A stretch of 64,000 nt of DNA from Streptomyces sp. AJS327. Its GTDB lineage: Bacteria; Actinomycetota; Actinomycetes; Streptomycetales; Streptomycetaceae. The stretch is from the NCBI RefSeq assembly GCF_013450295.1, contig NZ_SKBR01000002.1, forward strand, positions 744,001 to 808,000, given 5' to 3'. Shown in pieces: positions 34,654-44,490 of the stretch. A program made the position numbers and the translations under genes. The notes under the pieces are model-generated. The model saw only the letters and a list, made by a program, of their open reading frames with translations. It made no database searches and was not told the DNA's origin. Each line of letters starts with the position of its first letter. The stretch's first letter is position 1.

Positions 34654-36211
34654 CCGTGGCGGCGCGCGGCACGACGAACACCACTGGCCCCCCACCCCCC
34701 GGCAGCGCCCCTACGACTACGGCGTCCCCAGCGAGTACGACGGCGAGCCGGACGCCCCACCGCCGGGAGCCCCCTCCGGGAACACCGCGCCCCGCTGGCC
34801 CGGGAACCCCTCGCCCCACTCCCCGGGCGGCGGTCCGGAGTACCCCGGCGCCACCGCGTATCCCGTCGGCGCCCCACGGCCCTACAGCCCCCAGGCCCAG
34901 GACAGCCCGGGCGGCTACGACGGACGGGGCGGGGCCAACGGCCACGGCGGGGCCAACGGATACGGCGGCAATGGCGGACACCCGGGCTACCGGCCCACCG
35001 GGCCGTCCCCCGTGGGCGGGTCCGGTGGTCCGCTGCCCCAGCCCACTTCCGGCTACCAGTACACCGAGCCCTTCGACTACGCCGAACCGCCGCCCGGCCC
35101 TCCGCCCGGTCCGGTCCGTCCCGCTGCCGGACGCCCGCTGACAGTTCCGCCGGAGAGGCCCGGCGGCCCCCCGCCCGGTACCGCCCCCCGCCCGCCCGGC
35201 GAACCCGCCGTCCCACCCTCCGGCCCGGGGCACCGGGGTGGGGAGGACGGTGCGACGTCCGGAGCGGAGGACAGCTCCGACGAGACGCCGCGTGCCCTCG
35301 GCGGGCGGGCCGAGCGGCGCCGGGAGGCCAAACGTATCCAGCGGCGCAGGCGGCTCTCGGCCACCAAGGAGATACCCATCCTCATCGGGGTCGCCCTGCT
35401 CATCGCGCTGGTCCTCAAGACCTTCCTGGTACAGGCGTTCGTGATCCCGTCCGGATCGATGGAACAGACCATCAAGATCGGCGACCGGGTGCTGGTCGAC
35501 AAGCTCACGCCCTGGTTCGGCTCCAAACCCGAACGCGGCGACGTCGTGGTCTTCAAGGACCCCGGGGGCTGGCTCGAACACGAACAGGCCGACCCGCCGG
35601 ACGACCCGATAGGCATCAAGCAGGGCAAGGAACTGCTCACCTTCATCGGGCTCCTCCCCTCCGACCAGGAGCAGGACCTGATCAAACGCGTGGTGGGGGT
35701 CGGCGGGGACACCGTCAGGTGCTGCAACAAGCAGGGACGCGTCACGGTCAACGGGACCCCGCTCGACGAGCCGTACCTCCACCCGGGGAACAAGCCCTCC
35801 GAGATGAAGTTCAAGGTCACCGTGCCGGTCGGCAGGGTGTTCGTGATGGGTGACCACCGCTCGAACTCCGCTGACTCCCGCTACCACCGGAGAGAGCCCG
35901 ACAAGGGAACTATTCCCGAAGACCTGGTCGTTGGACGGGCGGTCGTCATCGCCTGGCCATTCGACCACTGGCGACGGCTGGAGGAGCCGGGGACCTACGC
36001 GTCCGTGCCGGACGCACGTGCCGTCGACACCTCCGCGCTGGGCCACGGGGACAATCGAGTTGGGCAACTCCCGATCCCTGCGGAACTCCCGCTCGTTATG
36101 GGAGTGGTGGGTCTGTACCGACTGTCGTGGAGACGGCAGCGCAGTGTGAGGAGTGAGTGTGGGGGACGTAGCGGTCGGCGCTCGAACTGGTTCGGAAGAC
36201 CCAGAAGGTGA
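34646..36211 (+). CDS. sipX: Type I signal peptidase with long disordered N terminus (second of four)
   Basis: A 521-residue type I signal peptidase. The first about 230 residues are low-complexity Pro/Gly/Tyr-rich and predicted cytoplasmic and disordered (GGANGHGGANGYGGNGG is typical). Then come a basic stretch (RRREAKRIQRRRR), a membrane segment (IPILIGVALLIALVLKTFLV), the catalytic Ser in VIPSGSMEQT, Lys in LIKRVVGVGGD, and FVMGDHRSNSADSRYH. The C-terminal part includes a second hydrophobic stretch. ATG 34646 overlaps the stop of the previous gene. The last 53 bases overlap the start of the third gene in another frame, which is unusually long for a bacterial overlap. Confidence 0.9.
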   Translation: MADRGGARHDEHHWPPTPRQRPYDYGVPSEYDGEPDAPPPGAPSGNTAPRWPGNPSPHSPGGGPEYPGATAYPVGAPRPYSPQAQDSPGGYDGRGGANGHGGANGYGGNGGHPGYRPTGPSPVGGSGGPLPQPTSGYQYTEPFDYAEPPPGPPPGPVRPAAGRPLTVPPERPGGPPPGTAPRPPGEPAVPPSGPGHRGGEDGATSGAEDSSDETPRALGGRAERRREAKRIQRRRRLSATKEIPILIGVALLIALVLKTFLVQAFVIPSGSMEQTIKIGDRVLVDKLTPWFGSKPERGDVVVFKDPGGWLEHEQADPPDDPIGIKQGKELLTFIGLLPSDQEQDLIKRVVGVGGDTVRCCNKQGRVTVNGTPLDEPYLHPGNKPSEMKFKVTVPVGRVFVMGDHRSNSADSRYHRREPDKGTIPEDLVVGRAVVIAWPFDHWRRLEEPGTYASVPDARAVDTSALGHGDNRVGQLPIPAELPLVMGVVGLYRLSWRRQRSVRSECGGRSGRRSNWFGRPRR

Positions 36212-37067
36212 GCGCCCTGACGCGGCGCACGGGACGGCCAGTCCACCACCGCCGGTCCCGGAGGAAGGAAGTGACGGCAGGGTGAGTCCACCCGCTGACG
36301 GAGCAGGGCGGCGGCCCGCGCGGAAGAACAAACAGCGCTCCTTCTGGAAGGAACTCCCGATCCTCCTGGGCGTCGCACTGGTCCTCGCCTTGCTGATCAA
36401 GACGTTCCTTCTCCAGGCGTTCTCCATCCCGTCGGACTCCATGCAGAACACCCTGCAACGCGGGGACCGCGTGCTGGTCGACAAGTTCACCCCGTGGTTC
36501 GGAGCCGAACCCAAGCGGGGCGAAGTCGTCGTCTTCGAGGACCCGGGCGGCTGGCTCCCCGAGATGCAGGTCGAGGAGAACCCGGTACAGAAGGTGCTGA
36601 GCTTCGTCGGCCTGATGCCCTCGGCCAACGAGAAGGACCTCATCAAGCGGGTCATCGCGGTCGGCGGCGACACTGTCGAGTGCACCAAGGGCGGACCCGT
36701 CAAGGTCAACGGCAAGGCGCTGGACGAGACCTCGTACCTCTTCCCCGGCAACAGCCCGTGTGACGACAACGCCTTCAAGCCGGTCAAGGTGCCGGACGGC
36801 AAGCTGTGGGTCATGGGCGACCACCGGCAGAACAGCCTGGACTCCCGCTACCACCAGGACCAGCCCTCCGACGGCTTCGTCCCGGTGGACAACGTCGTCG
36901 GCCGGGCCGTCGTCGTCGCCTGGCCGATCAACCGCTGGTCCACCCTGCCCGTGCCGGGCACCTACGACCAGCAGGGCCTGGCGGCCGGAGCCGCCGCGGT
37001 CGCCCCCGCCGGGCTCGGCCTCATGGCGGCCGTCCCGCTCGTCCTCTGGCGTCGCCGCCAGAAGTGA
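36159..37067 (+). CDS. sipY: Type I signal peptidase (third of four)
   Basis: A 302-residue type I signal peptidase with an acidic/Pro-rich N terminus of about 65 residues, a membrane segment (LPILLGVALVLALLIKTFLL), catalytic Ser in SIPSDSMQNT, Lys in LIKRVIAVGGD, LWVMGDHRQNSLDSRYH, and a C-terminal membrane segment (GLGLMAAVPLVLWRRRQK), giving two membrane anchors. GTG 36159 is favoured over GTG 36153 because AGGAG lies five bases before it. It overlaps the 3' end of the previous gene and is closely similar to it, consistent with tandem duplication. Confidence 0.92.
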   Translation: MGDVAVGARTGSEDPEGERPDAAHGTASPPPPVPEEGSDGRVSPPADGAGRRPARKNKQRSFWKELPILLGVALVLALLIKTFLLQAFSIPSDSMQNTLQRGDRVLVDKFTPWFGAEPKRGEVVVFEDPGGWLPEMQVEENPVQKVLSFVGLMPSANEKDLIKRVIAVGGDTVECTKGGPVKVNGKALDETSYLFPGNSPCDDNAFKPVKVPDGKLWVMGDHRQNSLDSRYHQDQPSDGFVPVDNVVGRAVVVAWPINRWSTLPVPGTYDQQGLAAGAAAVAPAGLGLMAAVPLVLWRRRQK

Positions 37068-37173
37068 ACAGCGAAGCGAGCACGGGCTGACGCTCGCCCG
37101 TACTCCCGGGTAAGGTGCGCTCTGGCCTCGGAGGGGATCTCCGAGGCCGGACCACCGACCCGGGAGCGTTCAG

Positions 37174-37917
37174 ATGGCGGACGGCTCACGTGGCGAGGCC
37201 GGCGGCAGCCGACTCGGCCACCGGATCTCCAGCATCGCCGTCGCCCTCGGCTGTGTCCTCTTCCTCGGCGGCTTCGTGTGGGCAGCCGTCCTCTACCAGC
37301 CCTACACCGTCCCCACCGACTCCATGGACCCGACCGTCAAGGCGGGCGACCGGGTACTCGCTGAACGCGTCGACGGTGACGAGGTGCGCCGTGGTGACGT
37401 GGTGGTCTTCCAGGACTCCGTCTGGGGATCCAGCCCCATGATCAAGCGGGTCATCGGCGTCGGAGGGGACAAGGTCGCCTGCTGCGACGCCCGAGGCCAC
37501 CTGACGGTGAACGGGAGACCCGTCGAGGAGCCCTACGTCCAGCGCCAGGACCCCCAGGCCCAGCGCGAATTCAGCACCACCGTCGTCCCCGGGAAGAAAC
37601 TCTTCCTCCTCGGTGACAACCGACAGGACTCCCTCGACTCCCGGACGCGTCTGGAGGACGGCGACCACGGCGCGGTGTCCCGCTCCGCCGTGACCGGACG
37701 CGTCGACGCCGTCGCCTGGCCGCTCGGAAGCCTCGGAATGCTGCCGGAACCGGGCTCCGAGGGGTTCGCGGCGCTGCCCGGCGGAACCTCCGAGCCCGGT
37801 CCTCTGCCCTGGGCGGTGGCCGCCATCGTCGCGGGAGCCGCCCTCGTGCTGGGCGGAGCCGCCTATGGGCCACTCGCGCGACGGGCCGCGCTTTCAGCCC
37901 GCACTCGACAAGGGTGA
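37174..37917 (+). CDS. sipZ: Type I signal peptidase (fourth of four)
   Basis: A 247-residue type I signal peptidase with two membrane segments (IAVALGCVLFLGGFVWAAVL and AVAAIVAGAALVLGGAAYGP). Catalytic Ser is in TVPTDSMDPTVK, Lys in MIKRVIGVGGDK, and the C-terminal box reads LFLLGDNRQDSLDSR. It is the most divergent of the four and lies 106 bases after the third, so it may have its own promoter; a tract with AAGGT upstream is not distinctive. ATG 37174 opens after CGTTCAG. Confidence 0.92.
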   Translation: MADGSRGEAGGSRLGHRISSIAVALGCVLFLGGFVWAAVLYQPYTVPTDSMDPTVKAGDRVLAERVDGDEVRRGDVVVFQDSVWGSSPMIKRVIGVGGDKVACCDARGHLTVNGRPVEEPYVQRQDPQAQREFSTTVVPGKKLFLLGDNRQDSLDSRTRLEDGDHGAVSRSAVTGRVDAVAWPLGSLGMLPEPGSEGFAALPGGTSEPGPLPWAVAAIVAGAALVLGGAAYGPLARRAALSARTRQG

Positions 37918-37973
37918 CGCACAATAGGGGGACGCACGGCTGATAAGGGGACGACGGCTGAAGGGGACACGTC

Positions 37974-38297
37974 ATGAGCGCCGAGGATCTCGAAAAGTAC
38001 GAGACCGAAATGGAGCTAAAGCTCTACCGGGAGTACCGGGACGTCGTCGGCCTGTTCACCTACGTGATCGAGACTGACCGGCGCTTCTATCTCACGAACG
38101 ACTACGAGATGCAGGTCCACTCCGTCCAGGGCGAGGTCTTCTTCGAGGTCTCCATGGCGGACGCCTGGGTCTGGGACATGTACAGACCCGCCCGCTTCGT
38201 CAAACAGGTCCGCGTCCTCACCTTCAAGGACGTCAACATCGAGGAACTCAACAAGAGCGACCTGGCCCTCCCCGAGGACTCCGACTTCAAGAGCTGA
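37974..38297 (+). CDS. DUF2469 protein
   Basis: A 107-residue actinobacterial conserved protein (DUF2469; the mycobacterial homologue is Rv2901c). It is strongly conserved throughout: SAEDLEKYETEMELKLYREY, FTYVIETDRRFYLTNDYEM, VEVSMADAWVWDMYRPARF. It has no signal peptide or membrane segment, and its function is unknown. AAGGGG lies upstream of ATG 37974. In actinobacteria it is typically between the signal peptidase and yraN, as here. Confidence 0.92.
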   Translation: MSAEDLEKYETEMELKLYREYRDVVGLFTYVIETDRRFYLTNDYEMQVHSVQGEVFFEVSMADAWVWDMYRPARFVKQVRVLTFKDVNIEELNKSDLALPEDSDFKS

Positions 38298-39176
38298 CCT
38301 CCACCCACGGCGAACCGCCGATCCCGGCATCCCACCTCCGGCAGCCCATCGCGCGAGCCACCACACGGGTCTGGCCCCACCGAGCCCGCGCACCCCCGGC
38401 GTGCGACAACACCCGCGCCGCGCCTCAACCAACGAACTGGCACGCCGCCCCTCTCGCTCGTTCCCCAGCACACCGCGATGGCAACCCGCCGCTGCGGCTC
38501 AATCGTCATACCCCCGACACCACCAACGGCTCAACCACCTCTCAGGGCACGGCCATCGAGCCGACTCACTGACAACGGTGGCCGGCGTGCGCCAGACCCG
38601 AAAACAGCGCCGGACAGCCGAGCGCCCGTACGAGCCCACCGAGCCCGCACCGGCGGCGCCGCCACTCCGGCACGAGCGACGCCCGCCCCGCGACGCGATG
38701 GCCGCGACCGCCCCGCGCTCCGGGCCGCACCGCCACCGACCGCGGTGGCCCCGTCCAGGACCACCCCGGGACTCCTTCCCGAACACGGAACCTCCCGAGG
38801 GATCGCCATCCGCGCGGAGGGCCACCGCGCGAACCCTTCCCGTCATCCGGACTCGGCCGCCCCACATCGCAACCACACCTCCCCCCGGGCCCACACCCGC
38901 ACTGAACCGCCCCCGGTCGGACCAACAAGCCCGCCCACCGGTCAGACCCTCCGGTCGGTCGTGCAGACCGAGTTGGCTGTGCTGACTGTGCCGGTTGAGG
39001 TTCCCACGTCACAGCCAGCACAGTTACCCGAGCGCCCTCCGCCCACGCACACCCAGCACCCTGTCTCACCCGCAAGGGTGGCGGCTCCCTCCACAACTCA
39101 GGAGTTATCCCCCAACCCCTTCCAAGATCCCCCAACTGCCTCCGGAGACCGCACAGTCGATGACCGGAGGTGAGGC
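38298..39176. other. 879-base non-coding region with a long stem-loop
   Basis: No convincing gene in either strand; frames are Arg/Pro/Thr-rich. At 38977-39023 there is a stem-loop: CTGTGCTGACTGTG pairs with CACAGCCAGCACAG at 13 of 14 positions around a 19-base loop. The 39090-39120 stretch also contains two copies of TCCCCCAAC. It is unusually long for a gap between two conserved housekeeping genes. Confidence 0.55.
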
Positions 39177-39551
39177 ATGAACACCCAGAGAGCACTCGGT
39201 CGGTACGGAGAACAGCTCGCCGAACGCTGGCTCCGCCAGACCGGAATGACCATCCTCGACCGCAACTGGCACTGCGTCGAAGGCGAGATCGACATCGTCG
39301 CCCGGGACGCCGACGCCGTGGTCGTCTGCGAGGTCAAAACCAGGCGGCCAGGACCGTACGGATCCCCCTCAGCCGGCGTCAGTCCCCTCAAGGCCGCCCG
39401 ACTTCACACCCTCGCCAACCGCTGGCTCACCGAACGCTGGCTCACCCGGCACCACACGCCCCCCACCGGCGGTATCCGCATCGACCTCGTCGGCATCACG
39501 CTGCCCCGTCGCGGCGCACCCAGGGTCGAACACGTCCGGGGAGTGGCCTGA
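39177..39551 (+). CDS. yraN: YraN / UPF0102 endonuclease-like protein
   Basis: A 124-residue UPF0102 protein with the endonuclease-like core [33 protein letters not shown] and VVCEVKTRR (the E ... D ... ExK pattern of restriction-type nucleases). The mechanism in bacteria is unestablished; the context with ComM and DprA suggests DNA processing. The stop overlaps the next ATG (TGATG), so yraN-comM-dprA is one operon. Confidence 0.93.
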   Translation: MNTQRALGRYGEQLAERWLRQTGMTILDRNWHCVEGEIDIVARDADAVVVCEVKTRRPGPYGSPSAGVSPLKAARLHTLANRWLTERWLTRHHTPPTGGIRIDLVGITLPRRGAPRVEHVRGVA

Positions 39552-41167
39552 TGGGTTTCGCACGCACCTGCGCCGTCGCCCCCACCGGCGTCGAAGGCGT
39601 CCTCGTCGAGGTCCAGGCGGACCTCGAACCCGGCGTGGCCGCCTTCACCCTCGTCGGACTCCCCGACAAGAGCCTCAGCGAGGCCCGGGACAGAGTCCGG
39701 GCCGCGGTCGTCAACTCCGGAGCCGAATGGCCACAGAAGAAACTCACCGTCGGCCTCAGCCCGGCATCCGTCCCCAAATCAGGCAGCGGCTTCGACCTCG
39801 CCGTCGCCTGCGCGGTCCTGGCCGCCGCCGAACGCATCGACCCCCGGGAGATCGCCGGACTCATGATGATCGGTGAACTCGGCCTGGACGGCAGGGTCCT
39901 CCCCGTCCGCGGAGTCCTCCCCGCCGTCCTCGCCGCCGCCGAGGCCGGATACCAACACGTCGTCGTCCCCGAACAAACGGCACCCGAAGCCGAACTCGTC
40001 CCCGGCGTCACCGTTCGTGGCGTCCGCACCCTCCGCCAGCTCATCGCCCTCCTGGCCGACGAGCCTCTTCCCGAAGAGCAGTCACCCGGCGGCGATCCCG
40101 AATCCCCGTGGAACAGTCCCTACCTCGCCGAACTCGCCCTTCCCGTCAACCCCGCCGACACCTCGGCCGAACACCAGCACCACCCTCCGGACCTGGCCGA
40201 CGTCGCGGGCCAGGTCACCGCTCGCAGAGCACTCGAAGTAGCCGCCGCCGGACACCACCACCTCTTCCTCAAAGGCCCACCCGGCGCGGGGAAAACCATG
40301 CTCGCCGAACGGCTCCCCGGCCTGCTGCCCGCCCTCGGCACCAAGGAAGCCCTGGAAGTCACCGCCGTCCACTCCGTGGCCGGAGCCCTCCCGCCCGGCA
40401 GGCCACTCGCCAACCGTCCCCCGTACTGCGCGCCCCACCACTCCGCCACCATGGCGGCCCTCGTCGGAGGCGGAACCGGCCTCCCCCGCCCCGGAGCTGT
40501 TTCTCTCGCCCACCGCGGAGTTCTCTTCCTCGACGAAGCCGCCGAATGCAGTTCCCGCGTCCTTGACGCCCTCCGTCAGCCCCTGGAGTGCGGCCACGTC
40601 GTGGTCGCCAGATCATCCGGAATGACGAGGATGCCCGCACGCTTCCTCCTCGTCCTCGCCGCCAACCCCTGCCCCTGCGGACGACACGGAGCACCCGCTG
40701 GCGGCTGTGAGTGCCGACCCTCCTCCATCCGCCGCTACCGCGCCCGGCTCTCCGGCCCCCTCCTCGACCGCGTCGACCTGCGAGTCACCGTCGAACCCGT
40801 CACCCGTGCCGAACTCGCCGCACATCGGGGTCACACCGAAACCAGTGCCGAGGTCGCCGCCCGCGTCCTCGCCGCACGCGAACGAGCCGCCGGACGCTAC
40901 GCCGAAGCCCCCTGGGCTACCAACAGCGAAGTCCCAGGGCACGAACTGCGCACCCGCTACCCACCCGAGCCCGGCGCGCTCAACACCGCTGAAGAGGACA
41001 TGGAACGCGGTTTCCTCACCGCACGCGGTCTCGACCGCGTACTCCGCGTCGCCTGGACGATCGCCGACCTCGCCGGGCACGATCGCCCCACCAGCCGGGA
41101 CGTCGACACCGCGCTGGAACTCCGCACCGGCATCACCCGGGGAACCGCCACCGGAGCCCGCGCGTGA
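39551..41167 (+). CDS. comM: YifB/ComM family Mg-chelatase-like AAA ATPase
   Basis: A 538-residue AAA+ protein of the YifB/ComM family; in naturally transformable bacteria ComM is a branch-migration helicase. It shows the N-terminal VEVQADLEPGVAAFTLVGLP, a Lon-type substrate-like domain, Walker A KGPPGAGKTMLAERLP, GVLFLDEAAE (Walker B), the Cys-containing ANPCPCGRHG and the C-terminal Mg-chelatase domain. Streptomyces is not known for natural competence, so its role here is probably in recombination or repair (inference). Coupled to yraN (one-base overlap) and dprA (four-base overlap). Confidence 0.95.
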   Translation: MGFARTCAVAPTGVEGVLVEVQADLEPGVAAFTLVGLPDKSLSEARDRVRAAVVNSGAEWPQKKLTVGLSPASVPKSGSGFDLAVACAVLAAAERIDPREIAGLMMIGELGLDGRVLPVRGVLPAVLAAAEAGYQHVVVPEQTAPEAELVPGVTVRGVRTLRQLIALLADEPLPEEQSPGGDPESPWNSPYLAELALPVNPADTSAEHQHHPPDLADVAGQVTARRALEVAAAGHHHLFLKGPPGAGKTMLAERLPGLLPALGTKEALEVTAVHSVAGALPPGRPLANRPPYCAPHHSATMAALVGGGTGLPRPGAVSLAHRGVLFLDEAAECSSRVLDALRQPLECGHVVVARSSGMTRMPARFLLVLAANPCPCGRHGAPAGGCECRPSSIRRYRARLSGPLLDRVDLRVTVEPVTRAELAAHRGHTETSAEVAARVLAARERAAGRYAEAPWATNSEVPGHELRTRYPPEPGALNTAEEDMERGFLTARGLDRVLRVAWTIADLAGHDRPTSRDVDTALELRTGITRGTATGARA

Positions 41168-42294
41168 CAGAACCCGAACACCTCGCCCGCGCCGCCCTCA
41201 CCAGGATCACCGAGCCCGGCGACGCACTCGTCGGTCGCTGGCTCACCGAGCGCGGCGCCGAAGCCGTCCTGCACGCCCTCACCCACCGTCACACCCCGCT
41301 GCCCGGCGCCACCACACGGCGCTGGGCGGGACTCCGACTCCGTGCCGAAACCGCCCGCCCCGAAGCCGACCTGGCCTCGATCGAGGCGCTGAACGGCCGC
41401 TTCGTCTGCCCCGGTGACACCGAATGGCCACGCCAACTCGACGACCTCGGAAACACGCGACCCATCGGCCTCTGGATCCGCGGTACCCCCTCACTCCGCC
41501 TCTGGGCACTGCGTTCCGTCGCCCTTGTCGGGGCCCGCGCCTGCACTGACTACGGAGCCCGTACCGCCTCCCTCCTCGGTGCCGAACTGGCCGAACGTGG
41601 CTGGACGGTGGTCTCCGGCGTCGCCTCCGGCATCGACGGGGCCGCCCACCGAGGCGCCCTCGCCGCGGGAGGCCCCACCGTGGGAGTACTTGCCAGTGGG
41701 GTCGACGTGGCCTACCCGAAAGGGCATGCCCAACTCGTCCAGCGCCTGGCCCACGAGGGGCTGCTCCTCGCGGAGTTGGCCCCAGGCGACCACCCCACCC
41801 GCAGCCGCTTCGTCCTGCGTAACCGCGTCATCGCCGCGTTGACCCGCGGGACGATCGTCGTCGAGGCGGCACTCCGCAGCGGATCGCTGGCCACCGCCCG
41901 GCACGCCCGCGAGTTGGACCGGCACACCATGGGGGTCCCCGGACCGGTGTCCTCCAGCCTCTCCGCGGGCGTCCACGGGCTGCTGCGCGGCGAGGCGACG
42001 CTCGTCACCGACGCCGACGAGGTCATCGAACTGGTCGGCGAGATAGGGGAACTGGCGCCGGAACGGCGCGGCCCCACGCTGCCCCGGGACGCGTTGCCGC
42101 CGGAAGCCGCGCGAGTCCTGGAAGCGCTCCCCGTGGCCGAGCCGATCGCGCTGTCCACGCTCGCGCACGCCGCGGCCGTCCCACCAAACGTCGCGCTGGC
42201 GCGGCTTCACGAACTCCGTGCACTCGGCTTCGTCAAGCCGGAAGGCGCCTTCTGGAAGCTCACCGGACCCACCACCGGACACCCCATCGGGTGA
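41164..42294 (+). CDS. dprA: DNA processing protein DprA
   Basis: DprA loads RecA on incoming single-stranded DNA. The 376-residue protein has an N-terminal SAM-like region, a Rossmann core with SVALVGARACTDYGAR, VVSGVASGIDGAAHRGAL, GVLASGVDVAYP and SRFVLRNRVIAALTRGTIVVEA, and a C-terminal winged-helix-like region (VAEPIALSTLAHAAAVPPNV). In Streptomyces it is associated with chromosome processing rather than competence. GTG 41164 overlaps the comM stop by four bases. A 267-base gap precedes whiG. Confidence 0.95.
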   Translation: MTEPEHLARAALTRITEPGDALVGRWLTERGAEAVLHALTHRHTPLPGATTRRWAGLRLRAETARPEADLASIEALNGRFVCPGDTEWPRQLDDLGNTRPIGLWIRGTPSLRLWALRSVALVGARACTDYGARTASLLGAELAERGWTVVSGVASGIDGAAHRGALAAGGPTVGVLASGVDVAYPKGHAQLVQRLAHEGLLLAELAPGDHPTRSRFVLRNRVIAALTRGTIVVEAALRSGSLATARHARELDRHTMGVPGPVSSSLSAGVHGLLRGEATLVTDADEVIELVGEIGELAPERRGPTLPRDALPPEAARVLEALPVAEPIALSTLAHAAAVPPNVALARLHELRALGFVKPEGAFWKLTGPTTGHPIG

Positions 42295-42561
42295 TGAGGC
42301 GGTTCTTGACCTGGGTCTATGGAGTGGAAGGGTGATTCATGTGCGTTTCTCCAGCCCCATACCAGCCACGCCGTGCCGCGCGAACCGTGCGCCGGTCCTC
42401 GTACAAGTGGGGTCAGCGGAACGTATCTTCGCCGTCCAGTACGAGTTACCTGTGCACAACGCGACTGAGTAGTCACGCTACGCTCACGTCGTCTCTTCAT
42501 GAGACGCGTCCAAGCATTCCGGAAACCGGCCATCAACCAGCAGAACGGCTCAAGGCGACGC

Positions 42562-43404
42562 ATGCCCCAGCACCTCCCCGGGCCTGACCGCGCGTCCACC
42601 ACCGTGACGTCAGCGGCAGTGGACACCACCGCACCCAGCTCACTCGAAGAGCTCTGGCGGTCCTACAAGGTCACCGGCGATGACCGGCTGCGGGAACAGC
42701 TGATCCTCCACTACTCACCGCTCGTCAAGTACGTGGCCGGACGCGTCAGCGTGGGGCTGCCCTCCAACGTCGAACAGGCCGACTTCGTCTCCTCCGGGGT
42801 GTTCGGCCTCATCGACGCCATCGAGAAGTTCGATCCCGGCCGGTCCATCAAGTTCGAGACCTACGCCATCACCCGGATCCGCGGCGCGATGATCGACGAA
42901 CTCCGCGCCCTCGACTGGATCCCGCGCTCCGTACGGCAGAAGGCCCGCGCCGTCGAACGGGCCTACTCCACCCTGGAAGCCACTCTCCGGCGCAGCCCCT
43001 CAGAGGTCGAGGTCGCCACGGAGATGGGGATCCCCGTCGAGGAACTGCACGCCGTCTTCAGCCAGCTGTCCCTGGCCAACGTGGTCGCACTGGAAGAACT
43101 GCTTCACGCCGGCGGTGAGAGCGGTGACCGTCTCAGCCTGATGGACACCCTGGAAGACACCGCCGCCGACAACCCCGTCGAGATCGCCGAGGACCGGGAG
43201 CTGAAGCGACTCCTCGCACGCGCCATCAACACCCTCCCCAGCAGGGAAAAGACCGTGGTGACCCTCTACTACTACGAGCAGCTCACACTGGCCGAGATCG
43301 GACAGGTACTGGGAGTCACCGAAAGCAGAGTCAGTCAGATCCACACCAAATCGGTCCTGCAACTGCGCGCGAAGCTCGCCGACCTGGGGCGCGGCGACAG
43401 CTGA
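42562..43404 (+). CDS. whiG: Sporulation sigma factor WhiG
   Basis: WhiG is a flagellar-type (FliA-like) sigma factor that commits aerial hyphae to sporulation; in Streptomyces it is held inactive by c-di-GMP-bound RsiG. The 280-residue protein matches the S. coelicolor length. Sigma region 2 ([60 protein letters not shown]) and region 4 ([20 protein letters not shown] with [15 protein letters not shown]) are complete. ATG 42562 (MPQH) follows AAGG and is the conserved start; an upstream GTG/ATG at 42499 would add 21 residues. The 267-base gap after dprA should hold its promoter. Confidence 0.97.
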   Translation: MPQHLPGPDRASTTVTSAAVDTTAPSSLEELWRSYKVTGDDRLREQLILHYSPLVKYVAGRVSVGLPSNVEQADFVSSGVFGLIDAIEKFDPGRSIKFETYAITRIRGAMIDELRALDWIPRSVRQKARAVERAYSTLEATLRRSPSEVEVATEMGIPVEELHAVFSQLSLANVVALEELLHAGGESGDRLSLMDTLEDTAADNPVEIAEDRELKRLLARAINTLPSREKTVVTLYYYEQLTLAEIGQVLGVTESRVSQIHTKSVLQLRAKLADLGRGDS

Positions 43405-43478
43405 ACCGGGTCACCGGCCAGCCCCAGAATCAACCACCACGGGTGGGACGGAACCGCTCCCATACGTAAAGTAGACGC

Positions 43479-44075
43479 GTGCCCAGAATTCGAGCGGCCT
43501 CAGTGGCCGAGCACCGGACCATGCAACGTGCCGCCCTGCTGGACGCCGCCCGCGCCCTCCTCTCCGAAGGGGGAACCGAGGCCCTCACCTTCCCGGCACT
43601 GGCACGCCGCACCGGCCTCGCTCGCTCCTCCGTGTACGAGTACTTCCGCTCCCGTGCCGCGGTCGTCGAGGAACTCTGCGCTATCGACTTCCCCGTCTGG
43701 GCCGCGGAAGTCGAAACAGCCATGTGCCAGGCCAGCACCCCCGACGCCAAGATCGAGGCGTACGTACGCCGCCAACTCGACCTCGTCGCGAACCGTCAAC
43801 ACCGAGCCGTCGTCGCGATCTCGGCCGGGGAACTCGACGCCGGTGCCCGTGAGAAGATCCGCGCCGCGCATGGCGGCCTGATCGCCATGGTGGTCGACGC
43901 CCTCGCCGACCTCGGGCACCACCAGCCCCGCCTCTCCGCGGTGCTGCTCCAGGGCGTTGTGGACGCGGCCGTCCGCCGTATCGAACTCGGCGCCGCCGAA
44001 CACCCAGAGCAGATCACGCGGGCTGCGGTGATGATGGCGCTGCATGGCGCCGAAGGCTCCCGCGACATCCGCTGA
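43479..44075 (+). CDS. TetR/AcrR-family transcriptional regulator
   Basis: A 198-residue TetR-family repressor. The HTH lies at about residues 30-60 (LTFPALARRTGLARSSVYEYF), and the C-terminal ligand-binding domain is helical (SAGELDAGAREKIRAAHGG, AVVMMALHGAEG-type end). GTG 43479 is taken as start; the ribosome-binding site is weak. It sits between whiG and rpsB, as in other Streptomyces. No divergent target gene is adjacent, so its regulon cannot be guessed from context. Confidence 0.88.
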   Translation: MPRIRAASVAEHRTMQRAALLDAARALLSEGGTEALTFPALARRTGLARSSVYEYFRSRAAVVEELCAIDFPVWAAEVETAMCQASTPDAKIEAYVRRQLDLVANRQHRAVVAISAGELDAGAREKIRAAHGGLIAMVVDALADLGHHQPRLSAVLLQGVVDAAVRRIELGAAEHPEQITRAAVMMALHGAEGSRDIR

Positions 44076-44490
44076 CCCACCGCCGGGACGCCCCGTGCCC
44101 GAGTCTCATGCCGCGCGACCCCGCCTGCGGTCGGTTGCGTCGGCAGGCCGAGCATCCTCGCGGTCGCCCGCCCAATTCCTGGTGACGACGACATCCAGCC
44201 GTACCCCATCGAGACGCCCGCCGCACCGTCGACGCCGAAGGTGCCAGGGAAAGGCCTCCGGGTCGGCGTCACGAAGGGGAGGACCCGTTGCTCACGGGGG
44301 ACAGGGTTCCCAAAGGGCGGGTCGCCGCGATCCCGGGTCCGGATGCTTCAGGGGCGAGGGTGTGAAGGATCTGAAGCGTCGGGCTGCGCTTGCGTCTGCC
44401 TCCCTCTGGGGCCCCGCCCCCTCCCCCCCCCGCCCCCCCCTCATGTGATGCGCGGCCTGTTTACGAGTTGTGCGGCGCGCGCACGCGTCC
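44076..44490. other. Intergenic region between TetR gene and repeat array
   Basis: No gene is supported. It contains a C-rich run (44413-44440) just before the hexanucleotide array. Confidence 0.45.

Noticed and set aside
38401..38985. A 194-codon open frame in the long gap
   Set aside because: Arg/Pro/Thr-rich with no ribosome-binding site and no recognisable domain; it stays open because of base composition.
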